Source of the DNA: Gibbula magus
Lineage: Eukaryota; Mollusca; Gastropoda; Trochida; Trochidae
NCBI GenBank assembly: GCA_936450465.1
Contig: OW388298.1
Coordinates: 7,734,035-7,798,034, forward strand
DNA length: 64,000 bases
Direction: 5' to 3'
Translations under genes and position numbers: made by a program
Shown here: positions 36,057-47,967 of the stretch, one piece after another
Position numbering within the stretch: the first letter of the stretch is position 1
How the letters are laid out: every line of letters starts with the position of its first letter
The notes under the pieces: generated by a model
Told to the model about the DNA's origin: nothing
Database searches by the model: none
What the model saw: only the letters and a program-made list of their open reading frames with translations

Positions 36057-37960
36057 TGATGCATCATATATCTGTTATCATTGTAACTGCTTATCTGATA
36101 ACAATTACGTTTCTGCTTCTGAACTATATAGAAACATCACGCAATATAAGAAAGCTCTAGGCAAGTCGATGTATCATATGATATCTGTTATCATTGTAAC
36201 TGCTTATCTGATTACAATTACGTTTCTGCTTCTGAACTATACAGAAACATCACGCAATATAAGAAAGCTCTAGGCAAGTCGATGTATCATATGATATCTG
36301 TTATCATTGTAACTGCTTATCTGATAACAATTACGTTTCTGCTTCTGAACTATACAGAAACATCACGCAATATAAGAAAGCTCTAGGCAAGTCGATGTAT
36401 CATATGATATCTGTTATCATTGTAACTGCTTATCTGATAACAATTACGTTTCTGCTTCTGAACTATACAGAAACATCACGCAATATAAGAAAGCTCTAGG
36501 CAAGTCGATGTATCATATGATATCTGTTATCATTGTAACTGCTTATCTGATAACAATTACGTTTCTGCTTCTGAACTATACAGAAACATCACGCAATACA
36601 AGACAGCTCTAGACAAGTCCTTGTATCATATGATATATGTTATCATTGTAACTGCTTATCTGATAACAATTACGTATCTGCTTCTGAACTATATAGAAAC
36701 ATCACGCAATACAAGACAGATCTAGGCAAGTCCTTGTATCATATGATATCTGTTATCATTGTAACTGCTTATCTGATTACAATTACGTTTCTGCTTCTGA
36801 ACTATACAGAAACATCACGCAATACAAGAAAGCTCTAGGCAAGTCGATGTATCATATGATATCTGTTATCATTGTAACTGCTTATCTGATAACAATTACG
36901 TTTCTGCTTCTGAACTATATAGAAACATCACGCAATACAAGACAGCTCTAGGCAAGTCGATGTATCATATGATATCTGTTATCATTGTAACTGCTTATCT
37001 GATAACAATTACGTTTCTGCTTCTGAACTATACAGAAACATCACGCAATATAAGAAAGCTCTAGGCAAGTCGATGTATCATATGATATCTGTTATCATTG
37101 TAACTGCTTATCTGATAACAATTACGTTTCTGCTTCTGAACTATACAGAAACATCACGCAATATAAGAAAGCTCTAGGCAAGTCGATGTATCATATGATA
37201 TCTGTTATCATTGTAACTGCTTATCTGATAACAATTACGTTTCTGCTTCTGAACTATACAGAAACATCACGCAATACAAGACAGCTCTAGACAAGTCCTT
37301 GTATCATATGATATATGTTATCATTGTAACTGCTTATCTGATAACAATTACGTATCTGCTTCTGAACTATATAGAAACATCACGCAATACAAGACAGATC
37401 TAGGCAAGTCCTTGTATCATATGATATCTGTTATCATTGTAACTGCTTATCTGATTACAATTACGTTTCTGCTTCTGAACTATACAGAAACATCACGCAA
37501 TACAAGAAAGCTCTAGGCAAGTCGATGTATCATATGATATCTGTTATCATTGTAACTGCTTATCTGATAACAATTACGTTTCTGCTTCTGAACTATATAG
37601 AAACATCACGCAATACAAGACAGCTCTAGGCAAGTCCTTGTATCATATGATATCTGTTAGCATTGTAACTGCTTATCTGATTACAATTACGTTTCTGCTT
37701 CTGAACTATACAGAAACATCACGCAATACAAGAAAGCTCTAGGCAAGTCGATGTATCATATGATATCTGTTATCATTGTAACTGCTTATCTGATAACAAT
37801 TACGTTTCTGCTTCTGAACTATATAGAAACATCACGCAATACAAGACAGCTCTAGGCAAGTCCTTGTATCATATGATATCTGTTATCATCGTAACTGCTT
37901 ATCTGATAACAATTACGTATCTGCTTCTGAACTATATAGAAACATCACGCAATACAAGGA
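36057..37960. repeat. 113 bp satellite-like array, about 17 copies
   Basis: The unit starts TCGATGTATCATATGATATC and includes GTTATCATTG, CTTATCTGATAACA, TTCTGCTTCTGAACTATA and ACATCACGCAATA. Units differ mainly at the junction (AAGTCGATG or AAGTCCTTG) and in a few bases. Six-unit blocks repeat at 678 bp (AGACAAGTCC at 36611 and 37289). The next 110 bp (37961-38070) look like one more, heavily diverged unit. Short frames in each unit resemble a hydrophobic segment but all end in stops. Confidence 0.95.
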
Positions 37961-38070
37961 ACATCACGCCGGAGAATGGAGATCGAATCAAGCCATTCCA
38001 TCATATGCATATTATTTCTCTTATCAGCATAACTATTTATCTGATCAAATTGACTTTGATCTCCTCGTGA

Positions 38071-38297
38071 TGCTCAATCCTACAGTAGAAGCTGTGGCGA
38101 TAATGAGGACATGCAGATATCAACCGTTAAATTACGTTATCAACTTTTAAGTCCATAGATTGGATAGCTGGTTGTACTCGGGGAAACTGGCGGTGTGTGT
38201 CTGTGTCCTAGTCATGTGTGGTATTGTGAAGGTAGTTTGCATGCATAAATCCCTATTGCATCTATCAAGTTTACCGCAATACCAATGGCACCTTTAA
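38071..38297. other. Unique spacer
   Basis: Short stretch between the 113 bp array and the TTAA MITE. Nothing recognised. Confidence 0.5.
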
Positions 38298-38650
38298 GGG
38301 GCAGTAGCACGTTTTTTCGCTGAAATAAGTCGATGAAATTTATTTGAAAAATAATGTCACCAATAGTAAAAGACCCTTCTCTCTTTGGAAAATATAGCTA
38401 AAAATGAATGTACATGGTTCCGTAAAGCCTTGGGAATCGTTTATGTCATTCGAAATAATAAATTGTGTTCACAATAAAATGGCCGCCATGCATTTTTAGC
38501 TTCATACGCAACACGGTTATTACCACTACGGAAAATTCTGTCGTGTAATAAGATGTTTTATCCTCTAAAGTGAATATAAATGACATAAACTATCATTATA
38601 AATGGGAAATTTGAAAAACTAAAATTTGCAAAAAACGTGCTACTGCCCCT
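38298..38650. mobile_element. TTAA-flanked MITE, copy 2
   Basis: The better preserved copy: GGGGCAGTAGCACGTTTTTT at the left is matched by a perfect inverse of about 22 bp at the right. TTAA lies on both sides (38294-38297 and 38651-38654). The same interior as 5396-5750, with scattered substitutions. One A at the left tip appears lost. Confidence 0.85.
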
Positions 38651-38654
38651 TTAA

Positions 38655-39240
38655 TGTACCACGTACAATGGTCAACATGGAACTACCATATGAACTCCTT
38701 TTACAGTCATTTTCAAATAAATAAATCATTTACATACGATGGCATCATATCGAGGTTTACATTATTCATGTTATGCCCTGGGACAAAATACCATTTTCTC
38801 ATGGTGACGTGACGTGATCACACGCTTCATTTATGGCGTTAAGGTCTAAAATGCGGCGACGGCGAATAACCATTCTTTGCTTGAAAATCGATGTTAACGT
38901 ATTTTAACAGATCAAGACTTGATAATAGATATACATTATATTCCTGTCAATGTCCTACTATAATGCGAAACTCGTGGCTCATGTCGTAAACCCTGTATGA
39001 CATAAACACTCACATAACGTCCTCTATTTGTATAAGATATCCGCATTTCATTGCGACCTAGACCACGCACCTGTGTCGTGTTGCTTCGTCAGGGAATTCA
39101 ATTGAATGATGTCATACTATGAGTAATTTTGTATAGCTCACACTCATATATCTAACAATCATTACACCGCTTCAATATGGCGCTGAAGTAAAAGATAATA
39201 TTCAGTCATTTTACTATTTATAACAGCATGCTTACATTTT
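38655..39240. other. Unique sequence, no gene seen
   Basis: Nothing recognised. Confidence 0.5.
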
Positions 39241-39591
39241 TACAAGTTGTTGCTCTAAAAATGAGTCATATAAGCAGATTTGGTAAACGTGACAATTCAC
39301 ATACAAAGTCTAGTGCATAGTCTACGAAAATACATCTAATATCAAGAATACTAAACTCGATCCCGTTTGATAACTTATTACTGAAACGAGTAAATGGTTT
39401 GTAGTCGCAAAAGCCAGTTAGATACCGATACCATTCACGAATTCACGAGTTTCATGAATATGTTATTAAACGGGGAATTCTTGATATTAGATGTATTTTA
39501 GTAGACTATGCACTAGACTTTGAATGTGAATTGTCACGTTTACCAAATCTGCTTATATGACTCATTTTTAGAGAAACAACTTGATTTAGTA
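39241..39591. repeat. 350 bp palindrome with arms of about 100-160 bp
   Basis: The left arm 39242-39342 (ACAAGTTGTTGCTCTAAAAA, GAGTCATATAAGCAGATTTG, CAAAGTCTAGTGCATAGTC, ATCTAATATCAAGAAT) is matched almost base for base in inverted order by 39478-39591. The inner part (CGTTTGATAAC, CGAGTAAATGGTTTGTAG versus its diverged inverse) extends the pairing with gaps to a centre near 39405. Flanking duplication is unclear. Its core resembles the other CGAGT/GTAT fold-backs of the window. Confidence 0.85.
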
Positions 39592-39735
39592 CCTGCTGAT
39601 AAAAAAGACACTTAATTGCATGAACGCGTCGATCAATTGGATCTTTATTAATGCCATGCAGTTTAACCGCAAGCAGGCAAATGTATTTAATACACACCTA
39701 ATGTAATCATTTCATTTGTATTTCATACATAGAGA

Positions 39736-40079
39736 TTATTACCCGAGGAAGTGTGTCATATGACTTTTACGAAACGAGTGTGAATTTTTGTATTTCCCGA
39801 GCGAGAGCGAGGGTTATACATAAATTATCGCGAATTATCGCATAATTTCTTTATTACCCAGTTTATTCCATTTGATTCACGTAAAAATAGTCAGAAAACG
39901 ACCCACTTCTCTTGCGACGGCAAGCCACAGTGACGTCACGAACAATCGTTTTATGACGTCACAGGCGACAAAATACGGGAAGTCGCGGTGAAACAATGGT
40001 TGCTAAGCAAACGTGATATGTGCACATGTGCTCATATCAATAATATTAACTCGGTTATTTTCAACCACATGGGTAATAA
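39736..40079 (-). mobile_element. TIR element with paired TGACGTCA sites, copy B
   Basis: The inverse of copy A (26744-27118): TTATTACCCGAGGAAG at the left and CATGGGTAATAA at the right. TGACGTCA palindromes at 39931 and 39954 have the same 23 bp spacing as copy A. One half of the internal hairpin has been partly lost, which accounts for the shorter length. Confidence 0.75.
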
Positions 40080-41351
40080 CGTGTTGTATCTAGTTCTTCT
40101 GTATGTTTATTTGTATTATGGTGTATTAGTGAGGTATTCAGAAAAAGCAAAACCGTGTTGTTTACCGAACCAAATTCAATTCATTTGAATAAAAATAGGT
40201 TTCAACCAAAAATGGGATCCCACTGCGACGCGTCACTGATATGGTGACATATTTTAACCATTATGACGTCACGTCAATAGGAAGCTCACGATGTTATGAC
40301 ACAATGTATTGACATTTTAGATATAACTTTAACGGGTGATTAATAAATAAAGTGTGATATGACCTAGCGTGTGCGTAACTTGAACATGTTTACATGTAAG
40401 TAGAGGGTACTTCAATATAGATAACCTTCCCAATCCTTTTCCCTGAGAATACACTGTGTTTAAACCAAACTTGAACATATTGCTCATTATTTCTACAACA
40501 ATGAAAGAACATGTGAAAATCAAACAATTATTTTCCAAAATTTACAATATATATATATGATACAAAATCATGATATCAGTGACGAGATAATCACGTGAAT
40601 ACTTCCATCAGTTTCCAGTTGTTGGTCAAATTGCCACTTGTTTTCTCTCCAGCGAACTATCGCTAGATGGCGTGTCAGCGTCTAGGCAATCAGACCTGCT
40701 AACAACCAGTGGTTCCCTGACCTTTCACCTTTACGCAAGGGAGATAACTGTCACTTACAATTACAGTGGCGATGACTCGCATGTCGGCGGAGCTCGCTTA
40801 TAATTGGATGATTGCTTCAGCGTTCAGCTTGTATCTACTTTACTTTTCAGATACCAAGAAATTGGGTTTGACGTTAGGATGGTTTAACAGTCACGGTTGT
40901 TTAATCCTTGTTGCGCAAACATGTTTACAAAAGTTATTTTTATTATATTTTAAATTTGATTAAGACAGGTCTCAGAAGTATTCTCTAATTTTGTTATGTC
41001 TCCTGGGAGACAAAAACAAAAAACTGCCGGATGTTTGTCGTTACGAATTTCCAGGAGACATGTCATGTTTTTTTCGCTTAGTTGTACCTCATTAAAACAG
41101 CACATTAGTAATACTTTCCAAATGAAACGTGCTATACATTATGCATTATCAGCATATAAACACAAACCTGAATATTTCGGAGTTCATAGCTACAGACAAA
41201 TCTAACTAAATATATAAATCAATTATGCACACGCGATCCATAGTTTTACCCAATATGTATCGTTTCATAGGCTCTAATTGACACATTAACATTCAATTAC
41301 CTAAGAATTGTATTATTTCTTTTTCCAGGGCCTAACTTTTCCAGCCACTCT
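40080..41351. other. Mostly unique, with AAGGGAGATAACT motif
   Basis: A TGACGTCA site lies at 40264-40271. AAGGGAGATAACT at 40737-40749 is a word I know as frequent in molluscan genomic repeats. Open frames of about 65-69 codons here are unsupported. Confidence 0.45.
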
Positions 41352-41518
41352 CAGCGCTAAGGTAGCTGTAGGTCAACGCAATATATATTACTTACGAATA
41401 TCTTGGCGCTAAGTTAGCCGTAGGTCAACGCAATATATATTACTTACGAATATCTTAGCGCTAAGGTAGCCGTAGGTCAACGTTCATATGTTGTACGATA
41501 CTTACGGACATCTTAGTG
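41352..41518. repeat. 52 bp tandem repeat, about 3 copies
   Basis: AGCGCTAAGGTAGCCGTAGG, TCAACGCAATATATATTACT and TACGAATATCTT repeat at 41354, 41406 and 41458. The third copy is diverged after TCAACG. The junction forms a TTAGCGCTAA palindrome. Confidence 0.85.
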
Positions 41519-41597
41519 CGAACATCCGCATTTACATCACTCAAATAAAAAAACAACGCCACCAAACTGCAGATGTCAACCGAAATATTAAACGAAC

Positions 41598-41620
41598 ATA
41601 TATATATATATATATATATA
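41598..41620. repeat. Short (TA)n run
   Basis: About eleven TA dinucleotides. Confidence 0.9.
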
Positions 41621-42369
41621 GGTAAGTATACATAGGTAGGCGAAATGGTCCGTGTCAGTTTCCTGGCTCTAATAACATCTAAGGAGGACATCTCGGGAGA
41701 GTTTGATTACAGCTTTATCGATATTTATTAATCACTCATAAGAAAATTATCCTCCTACTAAAACGTTCACTATTTATAACTGTAAACTCTATTATCGGTG
41801 ATACACGTTAGATACGAACAGTTTCACTGAGACATTTTGATTTCGTTTGAATAAGATATATGTATGGGACAGTGCGTTTAACAACCTCTATCTTTTGAAT
41901 TATTGCCTCCTAAAATCCGATAATGCCATACTGGACCGTATTCAAACACATCATGAGAAAGTTGTCGATAGTATGCCTGAATAACCCGTGATGCGAGCGC
42001 AGTGCGATGAACTGGAGAACACAACCTCACACAAGCAGGTCTCAAACACTGACAGGTTGGCTTCATGGAGCCTCACCTATGGTTGGATATTCTCGAGTTA
42101 ACTGTGGTTCCCATTGTAGCGAAACATTTGGTAAAGAAAGCATTCACAGAAAACAACACGACGCATATTATAACGCTTTTTTACAATTTACATTTACACC
42201 GCCAGGTATATGAGTCCGTCCTTTTGATCACTTCGAATATGTTTGTCCATTATGTTTGTATGACGAGTGTCACAAAACAATATCGTTCCACGTGTATCGG
42301 CCTGTGCACCACACAGTCCGTTGCGAATTCGATCGAAGTTGGAGATTTTACTTCTCTTCATAGACGGCG

Positions 42370-42421
42370 CCGATCAAGTAGGCCAATCAAGTAGGCCGAT
42401 CAAGTAGGCCAATCAAGTAGG
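42370..42421. repeat. 13 bp tandem repeat, 4 copies
   Basis: The unit CCGATCAAGTAGG alternates with CCAATCAAGTAGG, four units in 52 bases. Confidence 0.9.
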
Positions 42422-44815
42422 CCCATTGATTTGACCAATGTTTTGATTTAATAACCGACTAGTAACAATGAACAATGATATTTCAGGGAATTTGCAGATT
42501 AAAAAGCAGTTCAGTTCTTATTTCTGAAGACATCCTTCGATCACATTGATTATTTCATAGCTATTTTAAACGATAACATATGCATGTAAACTTTTTTCAT
42601 TGTACTTTTATTCTGAAAAGTTGTTTCATAGTTTCGCAATCTTAGATATGATAACAAAAAAGAAAGAAACCGTTACACCATTCCATGTTCCGGCGTGGCA
42701 TTTAGGAGCACGCCAGTGAAAGGTACTGTACGGAGTAACGGCAATGTCATATCACCGTTAGACGTATAACGTCATAATGGTTTACAGTTATGAGAGATTG
42801 CAATGATATTATATTTCGCATCACTCGCGGAAAGCTGACAGTCGGTACACTGATCTATCTAGTATGTTGAAGTATGACGAACAAAATACTACAACAGCTT
42901 CAGAGAAATACCATTTCAATCAAACATGTTATTTATTGGTTTTGAATATTCTTCAAACAATAACTGCATTAAACGAGACAAGAAATCTATACCATTTGGA
43001 AGTGTGATGAATTGAGATTACAGCATTATCTTAGCATACTGTCTTTTCCTTGGCATTTGCAAATCAAATTTCACAACTACTTAATAGTTTACAGTATTCA
43101 TCATGATAAAAACATATCTACAGTGAAACTTCATAAGCTTGAAAACGCTATGAAAATCTATAACCCATCATGGTAAAAAAAAAGCTGACCATCGATAATC
43201 AATGACTGTCTTCCCCCATATAGGCCTACATTGCACTTTGACTTTCTTAAGATGTGAAACTTATCCAGTCGTTTAATTGACAGATATAATCAGTTATATC
43301 TTCTTGAGAGGAAAACTCTTGGAGAAACACGTCTTCTACCATATATTAATATATACTTATATTGGATCAGGGAACACCATTTGAGTTGTTTTTATGTTAT
43401 ATTTTGTAACTTTGGTTTATAAGAAATGATGACATTTCGTTGTAATACAACCTTGACATGAGTCATCTAGAAGACTAGTTTAGGGCCTACATGCAAAGAG
43501 GAGGATGACCCTGTATCTGGACGTACCGATTACACATTTAAACTAATAAGCTTTGAAAATAATCATTTCCACAATTGCTTAAATATCAGAACGCGACGTA
43601 GAAATAAAGTCGCAAGCGACGATAAAATGATTCAGCCTAAAGCATTGGCAGCATCGTCAGGAACATTGAAATGTGTCTAAAAGGTGCACTGGGTGGGGAA
43701 ATTTGCTAAATTTTTTGGGAAAATTTACAAGGTGCAAACAAATCAATATTGCGCCGTAAAGGCTAAACCTACGATTTCGATGTAGTTGTCTTTTTGTCAT
43801 CCCTGAGACTGCGAATCTGTTGATAAAGTTTCGAGTCTCTACGAGCAAAGACATTTTTTTTAGTTGTTTTATAAATAATGTTTCCTTCTCTCTAACCTTG
43901 AGTTTTCTGTACACTCTTAACATGTCTTGAAGTCCTGAAAAATTGGCGCAGTTATCGATTCGGGTTTTAGAGTTCTGCCCCTTGAAATATGTCATACTTA
44001 CTAAGAACCGGACTGTTTTCTTTGAAAGGTCATTGTGAAAAAAGTATTGTAGAACAACACCATGTATTCACTAATGCCTCAGCTGCTTACAGATATAGGT
44101 TTCAGCTACGTGGCGCAAGTATATTCAGATGGGATGTTCCTTAAAGGTGCACGATCAAAAGAGTGAAAAACAGCTAAAATCAATATGGCTGCTAAACCAC
44201 GTGACCTACGAATTCGGTATGATTTACTTTTACGAAGTTGCAAGTTTCTAAATCGACATTTAGATTCGAACTGGAGCTATAATGGCTTAGCCGATTGGGC
44301 CCAAAAGCTTCGCGGTTCTATTCCACATGAAGGGCTAACAGCATGTAAAATTTGGTTGCATTTGCTTCAGCCGTTTTGGCTGCATTTGTGATACAATATT
44401 CTTGAAATAATAAAAATAAAAGAGACACGCCAATAACAATAAGGATTCTGCGCCAAAGGGCTAAATCCTTGATTAACGTTTGAGAATGAATATGCAAATG
44501 ATTCTGTTTTCTTAACGCAAATAACACTGAGATGGTTAATCCGCGTCGCCATATGGTTACATTGTAGATCTGAAAATGTATCACACTAACAATGTCAATG
44601 TCCTAGGCCAACGGCAGGCCACTCAAATAGTACCATATTGATACAATATCTTTTAGGTTTTTTCTATAAAAATGAGTGAATAAAAACCTACGAAGTCAGT
44701 CAAGTTTGTGGAGATGTATTGTTAGTTTAAACCTCAAAGGAATACGGTCCTCCTGCATCTGACAAAGGCTGATCGCCTCGAGGACCAATCTGACTCAGGA
44801 AGAGCGCACTGACGC
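42422..44815. other. Unique sequence with one unplaced minus-strand frame
   Basis: A minus-strand open frame 43995-43657 (112 codons, true ATG, Lys/Arg-rich) is visible but has no recognisable domain. AAAGGTGCAC words occur at 43680 and 44144 in the same orientation and could mark a repeat. An ATGCAAAT octamer lies near 44492. Confidence 0.4.
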
Positions 44816-45172
44816 ATGGGGAAAGATACCAAAACAGAACTGAGGCTCTGGCAAGAAAACAAAACTAAACAAGATTTCTCCCTTGATGAATCCAAACATT
44901 CGCACGACAGAACAGAGTGGATATATGTCGACATCATAGGTGACATATCTGTAATGAAAATAAATCAGTCTGCAACGGTACCACTGCGCTTCAACATGTT
45001 TGGATATAGCACTATACGCGCGCCTGTCTTAAGGGACGCGCGGATCTTCCAATCGATCAGCTGCAATGTTGACGTACTGAGCCCGGAGCGCCTTAAGGCT
45101 GTGTTTGGGCGATCGATACCTTGTTCGCGGCGTGCGGAAATGAGGGAAGAATTGCAAAATGGCAACGTATAG
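44816..45172 (+). other. Open frame of unknown status (118 codons)
   Basis: Opens with ATG at 44816 and is free of stops to 45172. The composition is that of an ordinary soluble polypeptide (Lys/Glu-rich start, mixed middle, basic C-terminus), and the local DNA is richer in GC than its surroundings. No signal peptide, membrane span or motif I recognise is present, and no flanking splice sites stand out. It could be an exon, a decayed element or chance. Confidence 0.15.
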
Positions 45173-47967
45173 GATGGCTTGAAATCATAGCATCTTAAGA
45201 ATGACTTAATCAATGCCGGTAGATTCTTTTGTTGAGGAATTGCTCAAGGCATGATAGCTTTTCCTAAAGAAAAATCTTGAAATGATATCCATTCTATCAT
45301 GGCGTTTGCGAAAGATATTAAAACCGATTTTGGTTACTACATTTCTGGTTTAATGATATTATCGGATCGTTTTCAAGCAAATCAATGAAACGTGATATTT
45401 TGTCTTTATTTGTTTTACTTTCTCATTCAGCCGATATCTAATTACCGTTAATTAAGATGGACTTGTTCACCACTATCTTTCCTAATAGCCAGCGAAGCGA
45501 AATAGCACAATATCTTATTTCTTGTCTTGGCCAATACTCTCTCAGTGGTGGTCGGCGATATTATACAAATCAATGTTGAGGTTGGGGAAGGATCTAAAGC
45601 AAACTTATAATTTGCTTACCATGTATACCGTATTTACTCGTGATATTTATCTTACCATTTAAGTTATTTTCTTCCTAAACGGGCTGCCTCGTTCCACTCC
45701 TGAACACGTTTGACGCCACCGAAACAATGATGAAATCTTGGTCAATATTAGACTAGACTTTAAGCAGCGTACAATGCCGCGAGATTGATCACCGGTGTTT
45801 GCGTCCGAACAAGGCATGCCGGGTAAAGTATTTATAATACAAGGTTCCATTGCCTAATAAGTATATGCATTTGTTAGACTAACAAATAACCCCTTCCCAA
45901 ACCAAAATTCTCGACCGATTTCGATCCTACGGGGTATATTGAGCCGAAAACGGGTGATAATTATCGTCGATCGAGGACACGATCAGAAATATAACAAAAT
46001 AAGATTAAGCAAAGAAGTAAACAATTATCCAATCGACCATCGTTGTCTATTACTCGACATTTAATTAAAAAAATATAAATGATAAAGAATGTTCAACTTT
46101 TGTTGTTCTTCCGGAAAAAACGCATCTTGAATGATTAGGACAATTAATTATTCTGTTAATGTACTGCCTAGCTACGGTTTAGGTGCTGTACCAATGTTTT
46201 CTTCTTGCATCATTTGGATGGCCTTGTTGCTGTGAAGAGGTTCCTTGTGTTGCGACTGATGATGTTTCGAATTGTAGCCGATGATTATAGTGACGATTTC
46301 GTTACAGAAGTTGTGACTGAACACTCAGTTTATATAATTGTAACCCAATCCGCGAATGCAAGGGACAAGTCTCAAATAGCAGCAAGGTAAAACACGTGTA
46401 TCGCCTAGTTCAGGAAGTAGTGCTGATTAGAAATCAAACATGTCCCAAAACGTTGGCTGAAATCAATATGAAATTAGATTCGGCAATAAGTTACATTTTA
46501 CACCATAATTAATTCGATTTAAAGCATAACTGCTTTCCTATTTCCGTGTTCTTCTTCGTACCTTAAAACCAAGTGCTTCTGTACTTTATAACATAAAACT
46601 ATTTACATAATTGCAACTAATATGAGTTTAATCGGATATTCATCCATCAGTAAACACATTTGACGATCTCTGTTTTTACTTCCATAATCGCCTCTTCGAG
46701 CGAATAATTTTTCATAATTCCAGAAATTCATTGCCTTCGTCTGGCTTCAGTTTCATCAATACATCCTGCAATCTCAATAAATCTAAAAAAGTCTCAAATT
46801 TGCCGGCAGTAATGTTGCGACGTTATGAAATTGAAGACAAGTTCGATGAAAAATATCGATCTTTTCGAAATGAAACTCAATTTCCTTTTACATTGATAAT
46901 GTCATGCCTTTTTACAGAAAATATTTTCGAGTTATTATTTTCAAATCAAATTACGTAAATCGACGTTCTTTCATAGTTTGTTTCGTAACGTGTAATGATA
47001 TTATCGATAATTACATTTTTTTGTTGGTATTAATGGAAATACATTTCCGGATTCAACAAGGATCTAGTTTGAATTGCTTGAAGCAATAAACTATGTTATT
47101 TATTCCTAAATAAGCATTTATAATTCATTTGAAAAGTATATTATTTTGACAACCATTATAAAGGTACATTTTAACTGAAATACGTTCCTCCTCCTTCCAT
47201 TTCACGTAGTCTTACATCAGATATATGCGCAATTATCTTTCCGCACAGTGAAATAATAGTTTGTGATCGGCTGACGGAGGACACAATTCCCTCATGTCTC
47301 TTCGTGAGTAGCACGGTGTACACAATCCATGTACCTTTCTCATACAGCTAATCGCCTGATAGCTCGGCAGACACTGGTGGAAAGGTACAAAGCAAAAATA
47401 TCAGTGTTGATATTTTCCCTTCTGTTTTGCGTTTTCTTTTTAAATTTCAAAACTTTGTTTATTCATTATTTCAAAATTTCAAAATATCCCTCAATATCTT
47501 CATCAGTATATATTGCAATGGCACGTCTCTCCTTAACCTCGTTATTATATTCACTAAAGTGAAGTACGCAGACTCACATTATTGCAGCAGAGACATAACT
47601 ATAACCATTGTTAATAATTATATTACATCATGATACCTCCAGCCTTGGTCTTCTCTTGTATGTACATGTATTCAGTTAGAATGAAACACAAATTTAAATG
47701 ACCAGTATGTGAGGTGATAAATGCACATATAATTCCTATACATGCATATTATCCACCAATACTATCATTTTTGCAAATGCATATTGTTTTTATTTACTGG
47801 CATGATTGCATGTATCGGTTAATAATACGTTTATAGCTTATTATCACAGAACACGTATTTGTGATGTTCGAGGTGTTTTAAGCGTGCTGTGAACCCGAAG
47901 CGTTATCCACGTACATGAGCAGACAGACTGTTACACTAACAGTGCACGTGTTCTCGGCAAGAACGAT
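45173..47967. other. Unique AT-rich sequence, no gene seen
   Basis: About 2.8 kb. Open frames are at most 77 codons, some starting at non-ATG codons. No repeats recognised. Confidence 0.5.

Noticed and set aside
35966..38070. Hydrophobic peptide repeated in the 113 bp units (ISVIIVTAYLITIT type)
   Set aside because: Every unit has stops soon after and 113 is not a multiple of three, so no continuous protein is possible. It looks like a chance membrane-like segment.
43657..43995. 112-codon minus-strand frame as a gene
   Set aside because: It has a true ATG, but no domain, no neighbouring exons and Lys-rich AT-driven composition. Noted only under the surrounding region.
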